Of a DNA stretch of 64,000 nucleotides, positions 12,057 through 24,100 are shown one piece after another. The notes under the pieces are model-generated. The model did no database searches and was not told the origin of the DNA. It worked only from the letters and a program-made list of their open reading frames with translations. Every line of letters begins with the position of its first letter. Positions within the stretch are counted from its first letter, which is position 1. A program made the position numbers and the translations under genes. The DNA is taken from positions 13,176,033-13,240,032 of the forward strand of contig OX243822.1 in assembly GCA_945859605.1 (NCBI GenBank), given 5' to 3'. Source of the stretch: Lumbricus rubellus. Lineage: Eukaryota > Annelida > Clitellata > Crassiclitellata > Lumbricidae.

Positions 12057-12143
12057 ATGTTTAAAAGCTTGAAGGATAAATTGGGAGAGAGTCTGGCTGG
12101 GACGCCGGTTAGAAATCTTCTTCCTGTTGGTCAGCATAAACAG
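12057..12143 (+). CDS. GOLGA4: GOLGA4 exon 1: conserved N-terminal motif
   Basis: Twenty-nine codons beginning MFKSLKDKLGES and ending at a GT donor (CAG/GTTTGT), phase 0. It is too short for ordinary ORF finders and was recognised from the MFKxLK start shared by golgin-245 and golgin-97. It is separated from exon 2 by a 3.8-kb intron full of transposons. Confidence 0.8.
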
Positions 12144-15100
12144 GTTTGTCAAACTTCTCAGTAAATTGTTTCTGTAGCGCTATGATTAGAGAGATTAGTC
12201 ATGAGGTATTTCTCAGTGCTATTGTAAACTCTGATCACATGTCTAATCTAATGTTACTCTTTTATATTCGTATTTTGATGTCCTATACGCCCACGCACCT
12301 CTAGCCGGCGGCGCACTGGCTAACACACTGGCATGGAGATCAGCGGACTGAGTTCGATTCTCGAAGCCCCGTAGAATAGACGTGCTTTGTAGGTTGCTGC
12401 TAGCGCTAACGCCCTTGTATTTCAGGCCGTCTAGTTAAGATTTGTAATTTGTGTTCTTGTGAATTGTTTCAATTGCATAACTGTACACTGTAACCGGTTC
12501 CGGTCTCTTAACTAGGTCGTTCAATAATTGTAAATTCTATATAATTTGGTATGCAAGATTAAAATCTGAACAAATGTACACACCCGATTAATATGGAACA
12601 AAAGGTAATCCCGAAGACTGGCTGCCCGTACTCCAAACAATATGGCTGCCAACGATTGCAATAAAAATAGAGCGCAGCGACCTATGGCGCAGCTATCTAG
12701 CGACGTCACATATCGACTGCATTCCAACATACAAACCGAACGGCTGCTTGCCGATAGTAGCATAAGCGCCTGGCGAAACATAATTATAGCTTCAAAAGCG
12801 ATCGGTTCGTTTACAAAGCGCAGGTTTATTTATTTTCCAACTGTAATACAATGCGTTCTATTTTTATTGCAATCGTTGGCAGCCATATTGTTTAGAGTAC
12901 GGGCAGCCAGTCTTCGGGATTACCGAACAAAATAACGGTAGGGTTATAAGGCGGTCAGGCCTCATTTAGGAACAAAGAATTGCTAAAGTTTCAGGCAATT
13001 CTCGACAAATGTCTCCAAGCGTACAAATAGTATGATTACCTGGGTTACCTCTTGACTGCCTGCATCAAGGGATTATATCAAACCACCCTGGACTCTGATA
13101 ACGTAACAACGTAAATCGCTGACTTGTAAGAGCTCAAGGAAAGCTCAGTGGTTATGATTCAAATAAAGTAGACTTCAAGAGCTTGTGCACTGTCACTTAT
13201 GGTTCACGGTTAATAATGTTTAGCTATGTGTTGCCTTTGACGTGCATTATACCTAGAGAACAATAACTATATTTATTGTTCTCTAGGTATAATGTCCTTG
13301 GGAGTTTTTAATGACAATAAATTAGTGTGCCATCATATGTGTGAGAAGGCCTTTAGAAAGATATCATGGCCTATTGATTATGCTGACTGCTTCATGCATA
13401 TCCAACTTCCTGCAGCGATAATGAATGTTCAAACGAATTGGATCAATTTGATCGATCCATCTGAATAAAAAGATTAGATCATTTCGATCAGTCTGTCGGA
13501 ATGCGTGAATTGAATCACCTTTTTTCGTTTATTGAACAATCCGGTTGACAGACCACAACCAGCTACAGTATACAGTTATGCAATTGAAACAGTTAACAAG
13601 AATGCAAATCACAAATCTGAATTACTAACAGAACAGGCGACCTCAGGGGCGCCGCTAGGCGTACGCACTTACGCAAGTGCGTACAGCGCTGAGAGGCTAA
13701 AAAATAACAAATTGTAAATTAAAGCGTGAAAACAAGCGTGAAATATTATAGGCTAAGCAATGAAATTCTCTTGAATCCATTGAAATTTTATAATCTATAG
13801 TTTCAACCAATGTAGCACCTTGGTCCTTCTAGTTCTAGGCCACCGTCTGCTTCATAGGCCTATTATTTTGTGCAAGTTGTGCGTATAGCAATCCTGGCGG
13901 TGCAAGTTGTGCGTACAGAAAAAAAGTTGTGCGTACAGAAAAAAAATCCTGGCGGCGCCTCTGGGCGACCTGCAATACAATCCTGATCAGTCATCACAAA
14001 TTAATGGATTTGATCATTTTGAAAAGTTCGTCTGAACGAATGAATGCATTTTGATCCATCCTTGGATGTGAATTAATTATCAGAGACCATTCTTGGTGGA
14101 GGGTCCAGCTCTCTGGAATGGTCTCCCGCTTGCTTCCCCGTGACTCTGATAATTACTTATCAGAGAGCATTCTCCATGGTGGGTCCAGCTATCTGGAATG
14201 GCCTCCCTGTGCGCTCACAACTTTCTTCCCCATGGTTCTACTGGCTCTTTTTATTATCTTTTTAAGGCTTTTTTTACCAGGCCTGGGTTGGGAGTATCTC
14301 TGAGTAGACATATTGAAGGGTGCTATATAAATTTATGAGATTGATTGATCGTTTGGATTCCTGCATTTCCATTCTCACTGCATTCCATCAGAATGAGTGG
14401 ATTTAATCATTTGGATGAATGTGCAGCAGCTGCAATTTGTAAACATCTATTAGATCTTTCAGATGTACTGCTGATCATCTGCGAGACTTTGATGACTAAG
14501 ACTTGATGCCAGAGCATGTAACTATGGACTGCAGGTCACACAGAGCTGCTATCTGGCTTGTGATGATATCAAAAGCCATAAATGCAGTATGAGCTGGCCA
14601 CAGACGACCCATTTCAGAAATCTGTAGGGACCCAAAATTTGTCCAGTGCTCACATGCAACCTTAGGATAACTGTTGTATTCTCTATTGATTGGGTGAGAG
14701 GTAGTTAAGTATCCACTCGGAATGAACTTGAGTACCTGGTCACGTAGGCAGCTGAGGCATTTATGTTACAAGTATACTTTTATGACCTCTCAAAATGCTT
14801 GCGTAAATGTGCAGTGCAAACATATGTATATAATTATATCTTTACATTTTTGCATTATTGTTTTCATATCCATTGGAGTTTCATGTGAAGCCAGTTCATG
14901 GTAGTCGGACTTGTTGCAAGTCAAACTTACATCCTTTGTGGCCATGCCCAGCACAGGCTAACCATTCAGTTTAATTGTCTGCCTTGTGAAATCATTTAAT
15001 ATGGACATTCCAAGTACAAATTGGAAGGCTGCAACTACTGTTCAAGTTTGGTACATCTCCCAATGATTTAAATGCATATGATCTTTCCAGTTTGCCTGAC

Positions 15101-18100
15101 TTGGCATGTCAGTCATGGGCTGACCTATGAGCTCTACCAGTTCATGGTAGTCGGACTTGTTGCAAGTCAAACTTACATCCTTTGTGGCCATGCCCAGCAC
15201 AGGCTAACCATTCAGTTTAATTGTCTGCCTTGTGAAATCATTTAATATGGACATTCCAAGTACAAATTGGAAGGCTGCAACTACTGTTCAAGTTTGGTAC
15301 ATCTCCCAATGATTTAAATAAAGCTGGTAGGTAGGTGAATTTAGATCCGATTAATCCAGGCTATTTGCAATTGCAGTCACATTCTCCAACAGAATGTTAG
15401 ACTGTGTTATGGCGCCATGTAAATTGTTATCATTATTATCTGATGTTCATTATCTAAGTACCATAACCATGAACCTTGTTTGCATTTTCTTATAAGGACA
15501 AAAATTAAAGGTGTGCCTTTTCTTTTAAATGGAATTTCAAACTCTGACATGTTTTCGAAGCTTTGCATTAATCCCTTTACACAGCAAGAAGCAGTGAAAA
15601 TTTCTTAACCTAATTAGCCAGATTCTATTGCACTTTAAAACTCCTCTGCTTTTAATTGACTCAAAATGGGGTGTATTACACGTCTGTAAATTACAATTAC
15701 TTAGAAAAATGGTAATTCTGGATGACCCTCTCTGAGTATTCACTGTGCATACGATCTGTGTCCTACGAACATTAATTCTTTTTCAGGTGTACAATTTTCC
15801 TTTGCTGTCTGCCTTGGTTCTTTGTTTACAATTCTGTTGTTTTTCTCAGAATAAACTGATTTTGATTTGATTTTCGATTGAATGTATTTAAAATGAATTG
15901 TTGTGCTATTTGCAGGGTGGTCGAGGTGGACCCTCGGATAGTTCAACGCCGTTAGGGTCAGATCGGGGTCATGCCCTGTCACCCGATGACCCCGTCTCTC
16001 CAATGTCCGTCTCACGCTCTCGGACATCATCCGTGAGCTCGCAGGCCAGTGACGTCTCTTTCGCTTCTCCCATTTCTGCGCTCTCTCCTGGAGCCGTTGA
16101 CCTCGATGGGTCGGTGAGCGAGGTCGAGACCGACTCTGCCTCGGTGACCGCGATGAGCAAAGATGAGTTGTATCAAATGTTCTGCAAGGTGCAACGACAT
16201 AGTCGACAGTACAAGAGCGCCTACCTCCAGGTGGGTGGCTACCCCCCCCCCCGGTGTTGTTATGTTATTTTTGCGGTTTTTGTACATTCATTCAGTTTTA
16301 ATTTGTTACTTACAAGTGAGTAAAATCCCTGAATCCTTTCGCATTTTGTTGGTTATTTAGATTTTTTTATACATCGGTTTCTTAGGCGTAAAAAAAATGT
16401 TGTGTTTCCGGTAACCCGACCGACCCTCTTTTATTGCCGCGACTCAAATAATTTTGCAAAAAAATTTTATTAAAAAAAAATGGTAATAAATTTTTTTTTT
16501 AAATTAAAATTTAAAAAAAAAATTTTTTTACTATTTTTTTTAACATTGGTATTGACATAACAGAAAAGACTTCAACATAATGAAGTTAATAGGACTGTTT
16601 TCTACAGCAGTTTTAGGTGCAGACAGTCGAGAAATAGGCAGTTTATACTTGCTTAGAACACGTACTTTGTTGCAGCGTGTACCTTTGTGCAAAAAAAGCC
16701 GTGGAGTATAATTTTCGGATAATCACTGTATAAAAATATTTTCCGACCTACCGACCCAATTTTTTTTAGCTCTGTTACCGAAAACACAACATTTTTTTTT
16801 ACGCCTTATATATTTTTTTATTTTCTCATTTCTTTTTTCTTTCTTAACTGAAAAAATTTGAGTTTGCACTTCTGGTGTATTTGTATTGCATTGTATACAT
16901 GACCATTTATGAATCGCTTCCGTCTGCAAATGTCTTTCCGAAGTGCTACCAGTGAGTTTGTCCCCGGAGAAAAAAAACGGGGCAATCTGATAGTGAAAGT
17001 CTATTCCATAGAAGGGAGCAAAGAGGTCAAGCCAATCAGAGGATCTAAGATGATGCAGCGAAGTGGCAAAGAGGAAACGAAGCGTGTGATCACAAAGATA
17101 CTTTGGAGCAAGACCCAACTGAGACTTACGATCCAAAACAAGAACTTTGAATTCTAGACAGATGGAGAGAGGGAGCCAGTGAAGTTGTTCAGTCATGAAT
17201 TCATGTGGAGATATGGGAGAATCGAGGAATTATTTCGTCATCATGTGTTTGAGAGCTTTCAACGGATTCAGGCCATTATTAGTTAGTTAGCTAATTTAGC
17301 TGTCCACTTCAAAAATTGATCTTTTATTTGTAAGCTAGAAGGTTATGCATCTTTCATCCATAGTTAAGCAACTTTCTTTTGCGTAGTTGCAGGTGTGGCA
17401 AACCAATGGCTTGCATTGTAAGAGGTGTAAGCTTGAGAGATACAATATTAATGTTTTTATTGAACTTTTTTGTCAGCATTATTGTACTGGCAAGAGTACC
17501 GTACATTGCTAAACTTTACTGTTAGTCTTCTTCAGTGTGTTTATTTAGGCAAAGTAAACTAAGGTGGGTTAGACGATTGCTAATGTGTGTGCATGTGTGT
17601 GCACGTGTGTGTATGTGTGTGTACTTATGTGTATGTGTGTGTACGTGTGTGTGTGTCTTTGTGTGTGCCACTTCAACAATTATATCCGGTACTGTTCAGG
17701 TTGCTTCCATGCGTAAGGGACATTGAAGGTGCTATGCTGTGAGTTGGCAGAAGTCCTAAGTACTGTCATTCAGGGCTTAAAGTGTGGCAGGACGGTCATG
17801 GACGGCGTCCTGGCACTTATTTTCAAATCTCTATGCCGTCCTGCCACTTATTTGGCCAGCACAGTCTGGAAAGGTAAGGGGCGTCCTGGCACTTCTTTTG
17901 GAAAGGTAAGGGGCGTCCAGGCACTTCTTTTTACACTTTTAGCACTGCTGTCATTCATTCCTGTTGTTAGTAGAAATTTCAAGTGTTGTATGTTTTAATG
18001 TTTTCCAGGTGGTGACGGCTTACAAGGAGGTGGAGAAAGATCGAGACAAGCTTAAGGTCGGCTGATGATCACGATTTGCTTTAATCAGATCTGATTTGAT

Positions 18101-21100
18101 CTATTGTACTTTGATCTGATTTGATCTATTGTACTTTGATCTGATTTGATCTATTGTACTTTGATCTGATTTGATCTATTGTACTTTGATCTGATTTGAT
18201 CTATTGTACTTTGATCTGATTTGATCTATTGTACTTTGATCTGATTTGATCTATTGTACTTTGATCTGATTTGATCTATTTTACTTATGATCTTATTTGC
18301 TTTGATCTGATATTGATCTATTGTACGGTACTTTGATCTGATCTTATTTGCTTTGTTCTGCTTGATGTTTCTTCTATTATGGCATGTCTTGAATCATGCT
18401 CTGGTTTATATCAGTCAGTCACGCGTGCAGTACCGTTGTGCGGTTACTTGGAATGTACTATAAAGTGTTTGTATACACTGTAAGAGCCTGCCGGTTCTTC
18501 TGTGCATTTATCAGTTGATTAGGCTGATTTAAAAGAACTATACCCGTAATATTAAGACAGGCCTATCCTGCTGTTAGTTGTGGTGGCGGTATTTGCAGTT
18601 TAACGTCACAGTGTAGTAACAAAGACCATTAGCGATGCCCTCCTCCTTTATCCAGGCTTGGGACTGGCACTGGCAGAGTGCGACCAGTGGCGGAGTTGCT
18701 GTTAGTTGTATTTTAGGCGCCCTTGTAACGGTGCCATAAATATTGCCAAATTGTTATTATTATTATTATCATAATCATTTATTAACACAACGTTCTTACA
18801 AGAAACGGCACAAAATGTTCTTTGTTCTGTATAGTTATTATTATTATTATTATAGTTATTATTATTATTATTATTATTATCTTGTCTTATTGAATTTTTT
18901 GCAGAGTACCCTTGCCCAGACGCAGGACAAGGCGCTGAAGAAGATATCTGCGTTGAAGGATGAGTTGGAGTCGACAAAACACGCAGAATCCAATGTCACA
19001 ACGATGCTCAACGAAAAGGAAGAGTTGCTGAAGACGCTGCAACTGCAGGTACCTGTTGTCATGGTTACGGTCTGAATATAAGTTCTTGCAGTTCGTAAAA
19101 TTTTAATCGCAAAAACTGTTGAATCTGATGTGAGCGTGGCAGTTTGGCAGATTTGGGCTGAATTGTTTGTTTTAAATTTTTTTACTTTGTTGGTGATATT
19201 AATATGATTTATCACCCAAAATATACAAAATGATCTCCTGGGATTTAAAAAGTTATTGTTTCAAGGTTTACAAATTTTTTTAAATGGCCTTTGTTTCTTT
19301 ATTCGTCTCTCTTCTGGTTTCCATTCCTGATTGTTTTGATGTTCCATTGTGCCAGGTAAATCTGCTCAAGGAAGGTAAACCGATCCCAGAGGAGCTGCGT
19401 TCAAAGTCCGAGCATCTGTCCGCTACACCATCCTCCGTACCAAGCCTTCCATCCGAACCGCTACTGCAGGTGGATGCAAACAGCAACATCAACTCAGATG
19501 CCAACGTCCTGCGAGAGAAGGTATAAGAAAGCTTTTAATATATGGCCCCTCGTTCTCGAACTGCTATAATGCAGCGGCGTTCTTTCTCAGTGGCTGGTCC
19601 TCGAACCTGGAATGGGCTCCCTGTTGCTCTCCGCCTTATGCCTAGAGGTCACACCACTATGTTTCTTTCTCACTTAAAAACTGTTTTATTTAGACATTGT
19701 TGGACTGGGAGCGCTTCTGAGTAGCTTACCTTGAAGGTGCACTATAGAAAAGGTCAATAATAATAATAATAATAATAATAATATGCAGTTTGAAATACAT
19801 TTTGAAATGCATCACTTAATTGCAGCTCAACGATGTGCTTGAGTAATTTATTAATTAACCCTTATCAAGAAGACAAGAGGAGCTGAGTCCCTCTTAAAAG
19901 TTAAGCCAGAAGGATGTAGCCACAGGTTTAAATGTTGCAGCTACTTTCTGTGTCTTAGCACATTGGGCCTCTTTGGCCATTTTGTTGCTAGAGGCATACT
20001 GGTTTCATGGTCTCAAAACTTGCCTTTATTCTCAGGGACTTTTGCACTCAAAGTGCCTTTGATTGATGTGCATTGTGAGAGTTGCTACATACAAATCTTT
20101 CAATACACCAATAACACAATATTATGTGTAGTAAATGCTGAGTTATTTCTGCTTACTTCGCATTGCGTTATTTAACCTAGCTTTGTGTTACCTTACTCTG
20201 CCTTACCTTACCTTGACTTGCCTTGTCTTGTCTTGCCTGGACTTACCTTACCTTAACTAGCCTTACCTTACCTTACCTTAACTTGTCTTGACTTGCCTTA
20301 CCTTACCTTAACTTGTCTTGACTTGCCTTTCCTTACCTTAACTTGTCTTGACTTGCCTTTCCTTACCTTAACTTGCATTACCTTGCCTCACCATACCTTG
20401 GCATCTTGCCTCAACTTGCCTTGTTTTCTTTTGACTTGCCATGACTTGCCTTACCTACCTTGTCATGACTTACCTTGCCTTGATACGACTTGCCCGTTCT
20501 TTCCCAACTTGCCTTACCTTGACTTTATCGGCGCAAGTTATTCCTTGTTGTAGGTAAAGCGGCTTGAGTCTCTGCTGGCCAAGTGTCAGGAGACAATGAA
20601 GAGCAACAAAGAGAAGATCCAACTGCTGACCACTGACCGCGAGGACATGAGTCAACAGCTCGAGATGAAGTCCGACAAACTGGACAAGCTCAAGGTCAAT
20701 GACCGGAGAAGTTCATTAGCTCACTGCTACTACTTGCAAGCATACATACACACATGCATACAGGTTTGCATGCATGCATGCGTGCATACATACATACATA
20801 CATACACATACATTCAGGTTTGCATGCATGCATACATACATACACACACATACATTCAGACCTGCATGTATACATACATACATACATACATACATACATA
20901 CATACATACATACACACACATACATTCAGGCCTGCATGTATACATACACACACACACACATACATTCAGGCCTGCATGCATACATACATACATACACACA
21001 CATACATTCAGGCCTGCATGCATATATACATACACACATACATTCAGGCTTGCATGCATACATACATACCCACAAACATGCGAATATGCATGCATGTATA

Positions 21101-24100
21101 CATAAATACAAAATATATGCATTACCTACAGGTGTACATTGTACAACTTAACATGCTTGTATTCACGGATCATTTGTAGCATTTCACGGATTGCACTGCT
21201 GAGCCATATCTTGTAAATACATACATACTATACTGTCAGCTGTGTGCCGAGTGGTCAGGACGCTCTGGCTGCAACTGGAAACATAATTGCTTACTTACCT
21301 ACGCACTCATTTACTTACTTACTGTACCGTGCAATTTTATTATTTTATGCAGGAGGAGAATAGGGAGGCAGTGCTGAGGTTTCAGACGCAGCTGAAGGAC
21401 GCTCGGAAGCTCATCGAGGACCTTGAGTCGGACAAAGCAATGACGTTGGCCACAATGAAACAGGAATTCCACGAAACGCTCGAGTCCAAAGACGCGGAAC
21501 TAATGGATTTGAAGCGAAAGGTGCATGGATTCGACAAGGAAAACACGGAACTGAAGGATGAAGTTCAGAAACTCACGAGAACAGGTTAGATTTGGTTTGA
21601 TAGAAATTTTTGATTTTTGATTGTTGCTCTGATTGTTTTGATTATATTTTAAGATACTTCTTTGATGTGTAGCTCCGGTTGCATATAGTGCCCGCATATC
21701 ATCATCACCATTGTCATCCTCGTCAATGTCGTCATCGTCATCATCATTATCACCAGTTCCTGTGCCAGCCATTTTGGCGGCTTTGGTTACGAGGTTTTGA
21801 TACCAAACTGCACAGCACAGTGCAGCAGCGTTTATGTAACCGATTTGCTTGACAGGTGGAGAGCAGCTGGAAAAATCTCGCGATATCGTTCGGAAGTTGA
21901 ACGACGAGAAGAGTCGCCTGGAAGAGGAAATGCGACGGAAGATCGAGCATTCGGAAAGCACTCTGGAGCGGGAGAAGGACTCAGAGTTGCAGGAACTACG
22001 GAGGGGCAAGGTGGAGGCACTGCGAGTTCTACAGGTGAGTTGTCATGGTGAAATTAACACAGGTATTGATGTTGGTGCAGATGAGCTTTGTTAATATATA
22101 CACCGTGAGGCATAAAAAGGAAACCCATAGGAAAATCGTTATTATTTTAACAATATCCAAACAATGTCAATGAAATTCAGGAAAATTATAGCTAAACAGC
22201 AAACAATGTAAATACATTTACAGTTTTTACTCTAACTGTCCAACTTTAGCATCTACGCATGCGCGAAGTCGCTTGCGCCATTCACGCATCGCCAAGTCTA
22301 TAATTCGCTGGTTAAGATCGTTCCAAGATTGCATGATTCGCTTATTGCAATGCTTGCTGCATCCCGGGTTGTGTTTGTGGAATTTAGCAACAGATGCGCG
22401 ACAAAATCGAAGAACTTGAGAAGGCAAAGGAGTTGGCTCTTGTGGAACGCGACAAGGAATGGGAAAAGAAGTTGTCCCAGAAGGTATCTTAAGAATGTCC
22501 TTTTTACCCGGGGGTTGGGTCGGAGCACAGCTTGGCATACATGTAATTTGTACTAAACAGCACAGGCGTTCCACAGCAAAACAAAATACACCAATTGATG
22601 TAAGCATAGTAACTTTTCAGCAGTTTAAAATCAATTAGACTAAAAATGAAGTTATTAAAACAGAATTAAAAAATAGCACAAATAGTATAAAAACATTTTA
22701 GCTCTTTTGTTCTTGTTCCATGCTCAGTAAATTTAGTCACTCACTTCTAAGACCAGTTCACTGATCCTCGATTAGTTTGCAACAGAGCACATCAGGGACT
22801 AATAATGTTCTTTGAATCATGACATCATTTTCATAGCGAATAAAATACTAACATCTGACATGTTTGTTTGTTTGTATGTGCACTTGTTATAGCGCCCCTT
22901 CAAGCTCACTACTCAGAGGTGCTCCCGAATGCAGAGCGGACACTGCATCGTAGTTTCACGCCGAAGCGCTGAGCAATTGTGAGGGAAGGACTTGCCCAAG
23001 GTCCTTACGCGGCGAGGTGGATTCGAACCTCGAACCTTCCGGCTCCAAGGCAATGATGCCACCACTACACCACCGCGCCCCACAAAGCTGTTGCACCCTT
23101 AGCACCCACCGTAATTCAAACCTGCTTTAGGGCTCTTGCTATATCTGTCATTTTTACTTCTCAGGAGCAGACGAAGAGGAAAGAGTTTGAGGAGATTCTG
23201 ACGGAGGAGCAAGAGGAGATGGCACTTGCCATTGAGGAGCAATATCTTCAGCGGATTGCCATTGCCAAGCAGTTTGAGGCAACCGAAAACAACCTACGCG
23301 AGGAGCACTCCCAACTGGCACAGGTCTTACATAGCTTCCTTCTCAATGGTCTTTAGGTCTTGTTGATTGATGCATATTTAAAATGGATCATATGATGCAT
23401 ATTTGAAAGTGAATCATACCCATCTGTACTTTATCTCACGTATTCTGTTTAAGCACGTGTGCCGACGTAATATTTTATCTTTGCATTGTGACAATCTTTG
23501 TAAATGCCCTGTACAATGTTGTCTGTTTAGGTTACGTCTGTGCCACCTTCTTGTACTTCTTATAGGCGAATTGATTGATTGATTGGTGGTTGATTGATTG
23601 ATTTGATTGGTTGTTTGATTGATTGATTGATTGATTTGATTGTTTGATTGTACTACTGACACTCAAATATTTTTTTCGTGAAATACATTTAATTCATTTA
23701 CTCATGCCCTCATTCATATGGAGATTTGTATAGGTCCCCTGACAAGGTTATCTACCAGTGCTCTCTCTAGTTCACTTCCATCTCAACACTCTTAACCTTT
23801 GTTTTTATGCATGAGCACTTGTTATAACACCCCTTCAAGATTTCTGCACGCTGGCCACGATGACTTAATGGTGCCTTTCGCAACAATGCAGAGCCGTTCC
23901 TTCTCTGTGGTTGGTCCAACAGCCTGAAACAGACTTCCTTTCACTATACGACATATCCCAAACTGTTCTCAGTTTCATCAACTGTTGAAGACTGCTTTTT
24001 TCGCTTGAACTGAGCCGGGAGCGCCTCTGAGTAGGGATCTTGGAGGGGAGCCTTATAAATTCTGATTGATTGATTGATTGATTGATTGAAATGGTGGCAA

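Noticed and set aside
20596..21179. 169-aa and 141-aa His/Thr/Tyr-rich ORFs
   Set aside because: They are translations of the CATA/CACA array. Only the first part of the 169-aa frame is GOLGA4 exon 6.
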